This document shows positions 50,185 through 59,014 of a stretch of 64,000 nucleotides of DNA, in pieces (positions within the stretch are counted from its first letter, which is position 1; the number at the start of each line of letters is the position of its first letter). This stretch comes from Mumia xiangluensis (GTDB lineage: Bacteria; Actinomycetota; Actinomycetes; Propionibacteriales; Nocardioidaceae). Location: positions 62,001 to 126,000 of the forward strand of contig NZ_WJYO01000007.1 of NCBI RefSeq assembly GCF_010994095.1, written 5' to 3'. The position numbers and the translations under genes are program-made. Below the pieces are notes generated by a model. It was given only the letters and a program-made list of their open reading frames with translations, was not told the origin of the DNA and did no database searches.

Positions 50185-50703
50185 ATGCCCACGAGAACCC
50201 CCGAGTCGCGTGCCTTCGCCGAGCGCGTGCAGGTCGTCATGGACCTGACCTCGCGCCTGAACGCCCTGCGGCACAGCGACGTCGACGGCCGCAACCTTCT
50301 GCTCAGCGAGATCTTCGGCAAACCCCTCCCGGAGTCGCTGACGATCTATCCGCCGTTCTTCTGCGACTACGGCCTCGGGACCGAGTTCGGCGAGCGCGTC
50401 TTAGTCAACCAGGGCTGCTCCTTCCTCGACCTCGGAGGCATCACCGTCGGTGACCGGGTCCTCATCGGGCCGGGTGTCACGCTCTCCACGGCCGGGCATC
50501 CGGTCGCCGTCGCCGAGCGGTTCGACTTCATCACGCACGCGCCCATCGTCATCGAGGACGACGTCTGGATCGGAGCAGCGGCGACCGTCGTGCCCGGTGT
50601 GACGATCGGTCACGGTTCGGTCGTCGGTGCGGGCACGGTCGTCGCGCACGACGTCCCGCCGCTGAGCGTCGTGACCGGCGGCGGTTTCGTGATGCGGCGC
50701 TAG
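50185..50703 (+). CDS. Hexapeptide sugar O-acetyltransferase (maltose acetyltransferase type)
   Basis: 172 residues from ATG 50185 (GAGGAG 6 nt upstream; ATGs at 50128 and 50167 lack this). An N-terminal helical Mac part (SRAFAERVQVVMDLTSRLNA) is followed by left-handed beta-helix repeats: VNQGCSFLDLGGITVGDRV, IGPGVTLSTAGHPV with the catalytic His, and IGAAATVVPGVTIGHGSVVG. Transfers acetyl from acetyl-CoA to a sugar hydroxyl. Stop overlaps the convergent MBL stop in CTAG at 50700-50703. Confidence 0.9.
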   Translation: MPTRTPESRAFAERVQVVMDLTSRLNALRHSDVDGRNLLLSEIFGKPLPESLTIYPPFFCDYGLGTEFGERVLVNQGCSFLDLGGITVGDRVLIGPGVTLSTAGHPVAVAERFDFITHAPIVIEDDVWIGAAATVVPGVTIGHGSVVGAGTVVAHDVPPLSVVTGGGFVMRR

Positions 50704-51527
50704 CGACCAGCCCCGATCCCGGTCTCGCCGTCGTGGTCTCCGCGCACCCACGCGATGTGGCGGGCGGCGGAGAACTCGAGCACGGCCTTCGCGTCCCCGT
50801 CGATCAGGTTGCCGAAGTTGCCGACGATGCGATCGAAGTCGAGCGGCGCGAGCCGGTCTGCGATCGCCTGGACGACGGCCGCCGACAGCGGGATCTTGTT
50901 CGGATAGCTGCGCATGAAGCCCAACGACCGCCGGTCGGGGTTCGGGAAGACGGTGTCACCGCTGAGCAGGAGGCCGCGCCCGGTCTCGTCGTCGGCCCAG
51001 TGCGCGACGGCAGCACCGACGAAGTGACCGCCGATGCGGTGCAGGGTCAGCCCGGGCGCGAGCTCGTGCACGTCCTCCCACAGCTGGACGCGCGGCGTGC
51101 TTCGACCGACCCACTCGGCGTCCGACGCGCACACGAGGACGGGCGCATCCAGCACGTCGCCCCACGCGGTCTGCACTCCGAACATGTGCGGATGGCTCGC
51201 CGCGACGGCCAGGACGGGACCGCGCTCGAGGATCCGACGAGCGGTCGCCTCGTCGTGGTAGCCGGGCGGATCCCACAGCAACGACCCGCGGTCCGTCGTC
51301 ACCAGCTGCGCGGTCTGACCGATCCCGACCGCCGGCTTCGTCCGGATCTCCGCTCGTCGCGGCTCGCGGTCGGTCCAGACCAGCTGCTGGCCCGCAGCGC
51401 TCAGCTCGTCCGTCGTGGTCCAGCGCTGCCCGTCTGCCGGCACCCATTGGCGCTCGTCCTCGCAGATCGGGCAGACCTCGGGAAGGGGCTCGCTGAACTC
51501 GACGCCGCAGGTGGCACAGATCCGCAT
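50700..51527 (-). CDS. MBL-fold metallohydrolase with N-terminal zinc ribbon
   Basis: 275 residues from ATG 51527. Starts with a rubredoxin-like zinc ribbon (CATC, then CPIC), then an MBL-like domain: SLLWDPPGYHDE, VAASHPHMFG in the place of HxHxDH, IGGHFVGAAVAHW, GLLLSGDTVFPNP, WVRGDHDGE. The canonical HxHxDH is modified (SHPHM), so the metal site may be partial. Role unknown. Confidence 0.8.
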   Translation of the reverse strand: MRICATCGVEFSEPLPEVCPICEDERQWVPADGQRWTTTDELSAAGQQLVWTDREPRRAEIRTKPAVGIGQTAQLVTTDRGSLLWDPPGYHDEATARRILERGPVLAVAASHPHMFGVQTAWGDVLDAPVLVCASDAEWVGRSTPRVQLWEDVHELAPGLTLHRIGGHFVGAAVAHWADDETGRGLLLSGDTVFPNPDRRSLGFMRSYPNKIPLSAAVVQAIADRLAPLDFDRIVGNFGNLIDGDAKAVLEFSAARHIAWVRGDHDGETGIGAGR

Positions 51528-51673
51528 GGCTGCTCCTCGTCGGTGGCTTCGTTCACCGTAGCCGCCCGCTGCGCCGACCCCCCGTTTCCGGGGGTTACGC
51601 GCCGCCGTGTTCGACGCCAGGGTGAGGTCGACCGGTCCACACGGGCGTGGGCCTTCGGGAGAGGAAAGCCGAC

Positions 51674-52393
51674 ATGATCGGATCGAGGAACGTCCGCCGC
51701 ACACTCGTCGGGGCCGCGACGGCCACGCTGATGGCGGCCGGCACCGTTGCCGCCACCGCACCCGCCAGTGCAGTCACCTGCAAGCCGTTCACGTTCATCG
51801 GTGTCCGTGGCACCGAGGACGGCCAACAGGCATCGATGGGTACGAGGCTGCCGACCGCACAGCTCGCGTTCACCCAGAAGAAGGGTGCGGCGAACGTCCA
51901 GAGCGACTACGTGTCGTACCCGGCGTCGTTCAACTACCTCGCTTCGATGAGCAGTGGCCGGACGGCCCTGAAGGCCAAGATCACCGCGTACGTGAACGGG
52001 TGCCCGTCGACGAAGATCGCGCTGGTCGGCTACTCCCAGGGCGCGCACATCGTCGGCGACGTCGTCGTCGGCCTCTCGTCCACCCAGCTGTCGCGGCTGC
52101 AGGGCATCGGCCTGATCGGCGACCCGATGTTCAACTCGGCGCTCCGGGGGAAGGTCAGCAACAACTCTGCCTCCCGAGGCGGCGTGTGGGGCAAGCGGAG
52201 CTCCTGGCCGGCGGGACTCTTCGTCTACAACGTCTGCAACACCGGCGACCTGATCTGCGCCAACGACGGCACGAACGCGGTCGCGAGCGCGGGCGTCGCG
52301 CCGCACCAGTACTACACGACGACGACCTACTCGCCGGTCGCCGGCACGACGGGTGCGTACGCCATCGGACTCCACGTGGCGACGCGTTCCTGA
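51674..52393 (+). CDS. Secreted cutinase family protein
   Basis: 239 residues from ATG 51674 (GAGAGGAAAG upstream). Signal peptide RRTLVGAATATLMAAGTVAA to APASA. Catalytic Ser in the nucleophile elbow LVGYSQGAHIVGDV, Asp in NTGDLICAND, His in VAPHQYY; FTFIGVRGTEDG near the start is the oxyanion region. Cutinase/acetylxylan-esterase type serine hydrolase acting on ester-linked polymers or lipids outside the cell. Confidence 0.92.
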   Translation: MIGSRNVRRTLVGAATATLMAAGTVAATAPASAVTCKPFTFIGVRGTEDGQQASMGTRLPTAQLAFTQKKGAANVQSDYVSYPASFNYLASMSSGRTALKAKITAYVNGCPSTKIALVGYSQGAHIVGDVVVGLSSTQLSRLQGIGLIGDPMFNSALRGKVSNNSASRGGVWGKRSSWPAGLFVYNVCNTGDLICANDGTNAVASAGVAPHQYYTTTTYSPVAGTTGAYAIGLHVATRS

Positions 52394-52403
52394 CCGACGC
52401 GCC

Positions 52404-53372
52404 TCAGTGCGTGAGGAGCACCTTGCCCTCGGTCTGACGGGACTCGAGCGCGGTGAACGCGTCGGCGACCCGGGCGATCGGGTAGCGACCGCCGATCGTG
52501 ACCCGGAGGTCGCCGGCGCGGACCCACGCGAACAGCTCGTCGGTGCGGCCGCGCAGCTCCTCAGGCGTACGTGTGTAGTGGAGGACGGTCGGGCGGGTCA
52601 CGTACAGGGACCCGCCCGCCGCCAGCCGCGTCAGCTCCAGCGGCGGGACCGGTCCGCTCGCCGCCCCGTACACGACGTACGTCCCGCGCACCGCCAGCGA
52701 GGCGATGCTGCCGTCGACGGTCGCCGCTCCCACGCCGTCGTACACCGCGGCGACGCCGACACCGTCGGTCAGGTCGGCGACCGTCTCGGCGAACCCGTCG
52801 TACGCGATCGCGTGGTCGGCGCCGGCGGCGCGCGCGGCCTCGGCCTTCGCCTCGGTCGAGACCGTGCCGATCACCCGCGCACCGCGAAGCTTCGCGACCT
52901 GGGTGAGCATCTGCCCGACGCCACCCGCCGCGGCATGCACCAGGACCGTGTCGCCGGCGGCGATTGCGTACGCGTCGGTGGCGAGGTAGTGCGCCGTCAC
53001 CCCCTGCATCAGCACCGCCGCCGCGAACTCGTCGTCGAGCCCGTCCGGGACCGGCACCACCGTGCCGGCGTCGACGACCGCGAAGTCGGCGAAGCTGCCC
53101 TTGCCACCGGTCAGCCATCCCACGCGCTGGCCGACGTCGACACCGCTCACGGCGTCGCCGACCTCGGCGACAACACCGACGCCCTCGACCCCGGCGACAT
53201 ACGGGGCGGCGACCGGCGTGGTGCCGTTGCGCTGGTAGGCGTCCAGGTAGTTCACCCCCGACACGGAGAGCTCGACCAGGACCTCACCGCTCGCGGGCGT
53301 CGGCCTGTCCCTCTCGACGACCTCGAACACCTCGGGCCCGCCATGGCGGTTCACGACGATCGCACGCATCAA
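52404..53372 (-). CDS. Quinone oxidoreductase (MDR family)
   Basis: 322 residues. MRAIVVNRHGGPEVFEVVE, then YVAGVEGVGVVAEVGD, then VLVHAAAGGVGQMLTQVAKL (NADPH site) and IARVADAFTALESRQTEGKV at the end. Zinc-independent QOR1-type enzyme reducing quinones or enones. Only about half alike in arrangement to the one at 27021, so not a recent duplicate. Convergent end with the cutinase (10 bp). Confidence 0.92.
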   Translation of the reverse strand: MMRAIVVNRHGGPEVFEVVERDRPTPASGEVLVELSVSGVNYLDAYQRNGTTPVAAPYVAGVEGVGVVAEVGDAVSGVDVGQRVGWLTGGKGSFADFAVVDAGTVVPVPDGLDDEFAAAVLMQGVTAHYLATDAYAIAAGDTVLVHAAAGGVGQMLTQVAKLRGARVIGTVSTEAKAEAARAAGADHAIAYDGFAETVADLTDGVGVAAVYDGVGAATVDGSIASLAVRGTYVVYGAASGPVPPLELTRLAAGGSLYVTRPTVLHYTRTPEELRGRTDELFAWVRAGDLRVTIGGRYPIARVADAFTALESRQTEGKVLLTH

Positions 53373-53405
53373 CCAGTTCCTTGTCGCTCGCTGGAAGCTT
53401 CATCA

Positions 53406-54029
53406 TCACAGCGGTGCGGGCGAGCGCCAGGACCGTCTCACCGACGAGCGCCGGTCCCGGAGGGCGTCCTCGGCGATGGCGAGGAGCATGACCAGTCCGG
53501 TGAGCACCGCGATCGCCGCCGTGGCCGTCGGCGTCCACAGCAGGCCGAGGGCCACAGCCACCGCGCCGAGCACCGACATCGTCAGTCCGAGCCGGGTGAA
53601 CAGGGGCGTCTGGAAGGCCCTCGCAAACGGCAGGAAGTGCAGGCCGACGGCGAGCACGATGACCCCGGGCAGAACGTCTACGGCGTCGCCTGCGTCGAGC
53701 GCCGCTCGCCCCACCTGGACCACGACGAGCATGCCGGCGACGCTGGCCAGGTAGACCCAGCCCGCGCTCCGAGACACCTGCTGGGGATCAGGGAAGCGGC
53801 GCTCCACGAGGAAGACCGCCCAGACGTACGTCGCGAGAGCGGCCGCCCACAGCACCACAGCGACCAGGGACGCGGTGTGCGCCAGCTCGACGCGATTGGC
53901 GTGGACGAACACGCTCGCGCCGATGGCGCCGACGATCGTCCCCCAGACCCGTGGGTCGCCCGGGCGCCGCAGTCCCCGATCCACCCGATCCGTCCGACTG
54001 ACCGCCGATGCTTCGTTTCCCGTCTTCAC
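53406..54029 (-). CDS. Membrane protein, probably 6-7 TM
   Basis: 207 residues from GTG 54029; the open frame extends to 54131 but its first 34 residues are polar and overlap the divergent gene. Hydrophobic segments VWGTIVGAIGASVFVHANRV, SLVAVVLWAAALATYVWAVF, WVYLASVAGMLVVVQVG, LPGVIVLAVGLHFLPF, and the C-terminal pair. No recognised family. Start uncertain. Confidence 0.65.
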   Translation of the reverse strand: MKTGNEASAVSRTDRVDRGLRRPGDPRVWGTIVGAIGASVFVHANRVELAHTASLVAVVLWAAALATYVWAVFLVERRFPDPQQVSRSAGWVYLASVAGMLVVVQVGRAALDAGDAVDVLPGVIVLAVGLHFLPFARAFQTPLFTRLGLTMSVLGAVAVALGLLWTPTATAAIAVLTGLVMLLAIAEDALRDRRSSVRRSWRSPAPL

Positions 54030-54080
54030 CCTCGCGATGCTAGAGGTCGGCGAGACCCTCGACGGCACTAGCCTGACGTC

Positions 54081-54815
54081 ATGGTGAGCGTGGCCGCCGA
54101 CGGCCGTTTCGAGACGTTCGGCTCGCAGCACCTCGCAGTGCTGTGCGCCTTCGCGATCGGCCTCGCTGCCGTCGTGTGGATCGGCTGGCGTGTCCGGGGC
54201 ACTGCGGCCGAGACGCCGGTGAGCCGCGCGCTCGCACTCGGGATCTGCGCGGTCACGATCCCGCTCCAGGTCATGCAGTTCCTCCCTGACGAGTGGAACC
54301 CGAGGACGTCACTTCCCTTCCAGCTCTGCGACCTCGCGTGGGTCTTCGCCGTTCACGCCCTCTGGACGCGCTCACGCCTCACGTCGACCGTGACGTACCT
54401 GTGGGGCATCACGCTCACCACCCAGGGCATGCTCACACCCGACCTCGCCACGCCGTGGCCCGAGCCGCGGTTCCTCATGTTCTGGGCGATGCACATCCTC
54501 ATCGTCTGGGCAGCGCTCTACCTCGTGGTCGGGCTCGGGGTCTGGCCGACGTGGGCGACCTACCGCCGTACGGTCGTCATCACGCTCGTCTGGGCCGTGC
54601 TCGCCTTCACCTACAACGCGATCGCCGACGTCAACTACGGCTACCTCAACGGCAAGCCGAACGGCGCCTCGCTCCTCGACTACCTCGGACCGTGGCCGGC
54701 GTACGTCGTCCTCGAGATCGCGATCGTCGCCGCGGTGTGGGCGCTGCTCACCTGGCCGTGGACGCGCCGCGAGGCCAGGACCTCCGTGGCGCCAGCGATC
54801 GGGCATCGGCCGTGA
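54081..54815 (+). CDS. TIGR02206/YwaF-type membrane protein
   Basis: 244 residues, about six membrane helices. FETFGSQHLAVLCAFAIGLAA near the start, SLPFQLCDLAWVFAVHALWT, and ADVNYGYLNGKPNGASLLDYL match the TIGR02206 family, whose function is unknown. Its end overlaps the convergent GNAT gene by 68 bp. Confidence 0.88.
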   Translation: MVSVAADGRFETFGSQHLAVLCAFAIGLAAVVWIGWRVRGTAAETPVSRALALGICAVTIPLQVMQFLPDEWNPRTSLPFQLCDLAWVFAVHALWTRSRLTSTVTYLWGITLTTQGMLTPDLATPWPEPRFLMFWAMHILIVWAALYLVVGLGVWPTWATYRRTVVITLVWAVLAFTYNAIADVNYGYLNGKPNGASLLDYLGPWPAYVVLEIAIVAAVWALLTWPWTRREARTSVAPAIGHRP

Positions 54816-55350
54816 CCGTGATCAACGCACCGTCGCGGCCGTAGCGCGCATCGCTCACCCGCCTCGTGATCATGCGCCGTACGACGTGGTTCTCAGCGCT
54901 GACCACGGCGTGGACGTGTGCGAAGCCGTGACCCGACACGTCGTCGACGAGCGCGTCGACCAGGCGCGACCCGAGACCTTGCCCCTGGTGGTCGTCGGCG
55001 ACGACCAGCGCGATCTCGACCGTCGACGCACCCGACGGATCGTCAGCGGTCGGGACCGGCGCCCACATCGCGTGCCCGATGACGGCGGCGCCGCGGACCG
55101 CCAGCAGGGATCCACCCGTCGCGCCGGGGACCAGGAGCTGTCTCGGCAGGCCGGGCGGCATCACCTGGCCGAGCCCGGTGAGGAACCGTTTGTAGAGCGT
55201 CTCTGCCGACAGCCCGGACAGGAACGTCGTCATCGCCTCGAGATCCTGGGCAGATCCTGGACGGATGTCCGTCCGCTCAGGGGCGGGGGGTTCGGACTCC
55301 GGGCGGACGACGGGCGGGGGCGACCAAGGGCGCGACTGGAGCATGGTCAT
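54748..55350 (-). CDS. GNAT family N-acetyltransferase
   Basis: 200 residues. IRPGSAQDLEAMTTFLSGL, then STVEIALVVADDHQGQGLGS with the Q/RxxGxG/A-type acetyl-CoA loop, then GFAHVHAVVSAENHVVRRMI. Similar to the GNAT modules of protein lysine acetyltransferases, but alone. Start preceded by AGGAG and overlapping the hydrolase stop by ATGA. Confidence 0.86.
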   Translation of the reverse strand: MTMLQSRPWSPPPVVRPESEPPAPERTDIRPGSAQDLEAMTTFLSGLSAETLYKRFLTGLGQVMPPGLPRQLLVPGATGGSLLAVRGAAVIGHAMWAPVPTADDPSGASTVEIALVVADDHQGQGLGSRLVDALVDDVSGHGFAHVHAVVSAENHVVRRMITRRVSDARYGRDGALITVTADARSLAPRRSWPRGASTAR

Positions 55351-56237
55351 GGCCGTGCTCCTGCGGCGAGGAAGTCCACGACGGCGTCGAGGACGTGCGG
55401 GTCGCTCAGGAGCGCGCTGTGGCCGAGGCCGATCGTGTCGAGCCTCTGACTGCGCGCGCCGTGCGCCGCAACGATCAGGTCGGCCTGGCTCGGGTGCACG
55501 ACGTCGTCGAGCCGGTCCTGGACGACGAGGAGCTCGTCCGCGGGACCGTCACCGACCGAGAAGCGGTCCCAGATGTCGGGTGCGCCGTCGAACAGCCGCT
55601 GCTCGATAGTCCGGCGCAGGCGTACGTTGACCTCCGCCCCGAGACCGAGCGCCGCGCAGAACGCGTCGACGAGATAGCCGAAGTCCCCCACGCCGTTGAT
55701 CGCGACGACGCGACGCGCAGCCAGCCCGTGTCGGAGCGCGTGGAACGCGATCGGGGCGCCGAGCGAGTGCGCGACCACGCCCTCGAACGGCTCGCTCCGG
55801 TCCACCACGGCTCGGATGATCGCCTCGTGGTCGAGGATCGTGCCGGCGCCGCCGCGCGTGGCTCCGTGCCCGAGGGCGTCGTACGAGACAGCACTGAAGC
55901 CGTGCGCGACCAAGCGGTCGATGATCGATGCGAAGCGTGACGCCCGGGACCTCCAGCCGTGCACGAGCAGGACGGGCCTCGCGCCGTCGCCCCACTCGTA
56001 CAGGGCGACGCGACGCCCACGCCACGGCAGGCTCGACACGCGCGCTGCGCGATGGACGACCTGCTCGTGCTGTCGGACCGGGCCTCGCCGGAGCGGGCGG
56101 CGCCACAGCTCGAAGCCGGCGCGTGCCGCGGAGTCGGGCGCGACCCGGGCGAGCCCGCCGAGGGCACGTCCCGCGAGTCGCGTCGTGAGTGGTTGTGGCG
56201 GTGCGCCGACCGGCATCGCCTGGAGCGTGGACGTCAT
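55347..56237 (-). CDS. Alpha/beta hydrolase
   Basis: 296 residues from ATG 56237 (GAGGGGGAT upstream). PVLLVHGWRSRASRFASIID (oxyanion), GVVAHSLGAPIAFHALRHG, with Ser as nucleophile, LLVVQDRLDDVVHPSQADL and a late GLGHSALL giving Asp and His. Type of small-molecule esterase/lactonase uncertain. Operon with GNAT; divergent from TetR at 56317 which probably represses it. Confidence 0.9.
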   Translation of the reverse strand: MTSTLQAMPVGAPPQPLTTRLAGRALGGLARVAPDSAARAGFELWRRPLRRGPVRQHEQVVHRAARVSSLPWRGRRVALYEWGDGARPVLLVHGWRSRASRFASIIDRLVAHGFSAVSYDALGHGATRGGAGTILDHEAIIRAVVDRSEPFEGVVAHSLGAPIAFHALRHGLAARRVVAINGVGDFGYLVDAFCAALGLGAEVNVRLRRTIEQRLFDGAPDIWDRFSVGDGPADELLVVQDRLDDVVHPSQADLIVAAHGARSQRLDTIGLGHSALLSDPHVLDAVVDFLAAGARP

Positions 56238-56259
56238 CGGATCCCCCTCGCGAATACAA

Positions 56260-56273
56260 TACGAACGATCGTA
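56260..56273. promoter_or_regulatory. TetR operator-like palindrome
   Basis: TACGAACGATCGTA: 5-base arms TACGA/TCGTA with a 4-base centre, 23 bp before the hydrolase start and 44 bp before the TetR start. Confidence 0.6.
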
Positions 56274-56316
56274 CCATTTGTTTGGCGCACGGTCGTGCGG
56301 TAAGTTCGGGGACGTC

Positions 56317-56976
56317 ATGGACACCGAGATGCTGGACGAGCACCCCGACGGACGCGTACGGCGCGGCAACGCGACGCGACGAGCCGTGCTTCGTCGTGCC
56401 GTCGACGTCGCCTCGGTGGAGGGCCTCGACGGACTGTCGATCGGGCGCCTCGCGACCGAGCTGTCGATGAGCAAGAGCGGCCTCTTCGCCCTCTTCGGCG
56501 CGAAGGAGGAGCTCCAGCTGGCCACGATCCGCGCCGCCAAGCGCATCTACATCGACACGGTCGTCACCCCGGCACTCGAGACGCCGCCGGGTCTGGGACG
56601 GGTGTGGGCACTGGTCGCCGCGTGGATCGACTACTCCCGTGGACGCGTCTTCCCGGGCGGATGCTTCTTCGCGAGGACGAGCTACGAGTACGCCGCCCGC
56701 GACGGCGAGGTCCGCGACGCGCTCACCGCGTCCCGCCACGAGTGGCTCGAGCTGATCGAGCAGTCACTCGCCGAGGCGCAGTCCCTGGGCGAGCTCGCCG
56801 GCACCGAGGCTCTGCCCCAGCTCGCCTTCGAGCTCAACGCCTTCCTCGACGGCGCGAACCTCGACTCGCTGCTGGGCCGCGGCGAGCCCGCGTACGACCA
56901 GGCGCGCCGCGCCATCCGAGACCGTCTCGCATCGGCGAACCGAGCAGCCACGCAACCCTGGGACGGCACGACCTAG
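56317..56976 (+). CDS. TetR family transcriptional regulator
   Basis: 219 residues from ATG 56317. N-terminal HTH: RRAVDVASVEGLDGLSIGRL, then LSMSKSGLFALFGAKEELQ. C-terminal TetR_C_33/YxaF-like region with GGCFFARTSYEYAARDG. Divergent from the hydrolase-GNAT operon with the TACGA palindrome between them. Confidence 0.93.
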   Translation: MDTEMLDEHPDGRVRRGNATRRAVLRRAVDVASVEGLDGLSIGRLATELSMSKSGLFALFGAKEELQLATIRAAKRIYIDTVVTPALETPPGLGRVWALVAAWIDYSRGRVFPGGCFFARTSYEYAARDGEVRDALTASRHEWLELIEQSLAEAQSLGELAGTEALPQLAFELNAFLDGANLDSLLGRGEPAYDQARRAIRDRLASANRAATQPWDGTT

Positions 56977-56979
56977 GAC

Positions 56980-57594
56980 TCACGCGAGCACGCGCGGGAT
57001 GGTCTGGCGCACGAGCGTGACGAGCGCTCCGCTCAGGAGCCCCTCGGCCTGCTCGCGCGTGACCTCGGCGCCGGTCAGCCAGCGCCGGGTGACGACGGTC
57101 GCGTACGCCGAGTAGCCGTGCAGCGCGATGCGGACGGCGGGATCCTCTCGGACGGCGTGGAGGCCGGCGATCTCGCAGATCTGGTCGGTCATGCTCTCGA
57201 CGTACTCGTTGAGCAGTCGCTCGATCTCGCCGTCACGCGACGCCCCCAGGAAGCCCGATGCGGCGAGCCAGGTCTCGCGACTGCGGGAGACCATGACGAC
57301 CCACTCGTGCACCGCCTCCTCGATGCGGTCCTCCGCGGTCGCGCCTTCGACGAACGCCGGCGTCGGGAGGCGCGGCGCGCCGAGCAGCCGGCCGATCACC
57401 GCGAGGTAGAGGTCTCTCTTCGTCGGGAAGTAGTGGCTCAGCAGACCTCTGCTGATGCCGCACGCCTGCGCGAGCTCGCTGGTCGACACCTCGTCGTACG
57501 GGCGCTCCGCGAAGACGCGGCTCGCGGCGGAGACGATCAGGTCGCGTCGCTCGTCCGGAGGGAGGCGGCGACGCGGTGTGTCCATGCCTGTCAT
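56980..57594 (-). CDS. TetR family regulator of the lcp cluster
   Basis: 204 residues; ATG 57594 or 57585 are both possible. HTH: SAASRVFAERPYDEVSTSEL, then CGISRGLLSHYFPTKRDLYL. The C-terminal part is helical with a TetR_C_36-like outline. Divergent from the first lcp gene with a perfect palindrome (57658) between. TetR-type repressors of lcp are known in rubber-degrading actinobacteria, so this is the likely LcpR; the ligand would be a rubber-derived oligo-isoprenoid. Confidence 0.87.
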   Translation of the reverse strand: MTGMDTPRRRLPPDERRDLIVSAASRVFAERPYDEVSTSELAQACGISRGLLSHYFPTKRDLYLAVIGRLLGAPRLPTPAFVEGATAEDRIEEAVHEWVVMVSRSRETWLAASGFLGASRDGEIERLLNEYVESMTDQICEIAGLHAVREDPAVRIALHGYSAYATVVTRRWLTGAEVTREQAEGLLSGALVTLVRQTIPRVLA

Positions 57595-57657
57595 CTTGCC
57601 GGAGCCAGGCACGTCCGACTGTCGGATGGCCGGACCCGCACGACCGCGAGGGCTTAT

Positions 57658-57670
57658 TGGCAAGTTGCCA
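57658..57670. promoter_or_regulatory. TetR operator-like palindrome upstream of lcp
   Basis: TGGCAA-G-TTGCCA, a perfect 13-bp palindrome, 63 bp after the TetR start and 84 bp before lcp ATG 57754. The right arm TTGCCA could serve as the lcp -35 region, with GATATT at 57691 as a possible -10 (20 bp apart, longer than usual). Confidence 0.6.
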
Positions 57671-57753
57671 GTTGTTATTGTCATGCTGCCGATATTAGCC
57701 CTACGATGCGCTGAAGGCCGCTCGCGGCACGCGACTCGACGGGGAGTGTGGAC

Positions 57754-58986
57754 ATGTCAGAGCTCAGCAGACGAAACCTCATCAGGGCTGGCGGAGCCCT
57801 CGGCGCGCTGGGCGCCTTCGCGGCCGCCGCCCCCGCCCGAGCATGGACGTGGTCGTCCACGGGCTCGATCGCGGGAACCGGCACCGGTCGCGACCCGCGC
57901 TACGTGTGGGACGACCTGGCGGATCCCGTGCTCGCCTCGCTCCTCGACCGCGGCGGTGTCCCCGCCGTGAACGACGTGCTCCGTTCGTGGACGAAGAACG
58001 GTCAGACCGTCCCGTCCGGCCTCCCCTCCGACGTCGCGGCGCTCGTCAACCAGACCCGCAGGCTCCCGGCGTGGGCGGACCAGGCGAAGCTCGACCTCGC
58101 GTACCAGTTCACCAGGAAGCGCGGGCTCTACCTCGGCGTCCTGTACGGCATGAACAGCGGCATGATGAGCGCCGCGATCCCGCGCGAGGCGCGCGCTGTC
58201 TACTACTCGAAGGGCGGCGCGGACCTCACGGACCGCATCGCGAAGACGGCGAAGCTCGGGTACGACATCGGCGACTACCACGCGTACCGGCCGGACGGCG
58301 AGATGATCGTGACCTGTGTGAAGACCAGGCTCACGCACGCCGCCGTCCGTCACCTGCTCCCCCAGTCCCCGCACTGGGTGGCCTCGGCCGACGAAGACAT
58401 CCCGATCAGCCAGTTCGACATCATGGTGACGTGGCACAGCCTCGCGTCGTCGGTCTGGCAGAAGCTCCGGGAGTGGAACATCCGCATCCCCAAGGCCGAG
58501 GCTGACGCCTACCTCCACATCTGGCAGGTGACCGCGTCGATGCTCGGCGTCCTCGACGAGTACATCCCCGCATCCTGGGACGAGGCGCTCGCCCAGCGTG
58601 AGCAGGTGCTGGTGCCGCTGCTCGGACCGACGCCCGAAGGCGTCAAGCTCGCGGAGATGCTGGTGAACCTGGGCGACCGCATCGACTTCACCCTGGTGAC
58701 CAAGCCAGCGTTCGAGTCGGTCACCCGATACATGCTCGGCGACCAGGTCACGGACTGGCTGGGGATCGACCGCAACCCCATCCTCGACGCCACGGTCGCC
58801 GCGGCCTGGATCCCGTTCGTCCGGCTGCGCGAGCTCGGTCTCCCTCTGCTCGGGGTGCCGTCGATCTACTTCGTGTTCGAGGAGCTGATCCGGAAGTTCG
58901 CGCTCTTCTACCTCGAGCCCGGCCAGACGATCAACATCGACATCCCGACGATGAACAACCCGAACTACCCGAGCTCGGCGTCCTGA
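57754..58986 (+). CDS. lcp: Latex clearing protein (rubber oxygenase), copy 1
   Basis: 410 residues from ATG 57754 (GGGGAG 7 nt upstream), with a Tat signal (SRRNLIRAGGALGALGAF to APARA). DUF2236/MpaB superfamily. Catalytic set of Lcp from Streptomyces sp. K30 is kept with exact spacing: Glu145 (IPREARAVYY), Arg161, Lys164, Thr165 (DRIAKT), Arg192 and heme-axial His195 (KTRLTH), which correspond to Glu148, Arg164, Lys167, Thr168, Arg195, His198. Secreted b-type cytochrome that cleaves cis-1,4-polyisoprene oxidatively to oligo-isoprenoids with aldehyde and ketone ends. First gene of lcp-lcp-oxiB-oxiA. Confidence 0.93.
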   Translation: MSELSRRNLIRAGGALGALGAFAAAAPARAWTWSSTGSIAGTGTGRDPRYVWDDLADPVLASLLDRGGVPAVNDVLRSWTKNGQTVPSGLPSDVAALVNQTRRLPAWADQAKLDLAYQFTRKRGLYLGVLYGMNSGMMSAAIPREARAVYYSKGGADLTDRIAKTAKLGYDIGDYHAYRPDGEMIVTCVKTRLTHAAVRHLLPQSPHWVASADEDIPISQFDIMVTWHSLASSVWQKLREWNIRIPKAEADAYLHIWQVTASMLGVLDEYIPASWDEALAQREQVLVPLLGPTPEGVKLAEMLVNLGDRIDFTLVTKPAFESVTRYMLGDQVTDWLGIDRNPILDATVAAAWIPFVRLRELGLPLLGVPSIYFVFEELIRKFALFYLEPGQTINIDIPTMNNPNYPSSAS

Positions 58987-59014
58987 GACGCCCACGCAGC
59001 GAGGAGGACAGATC

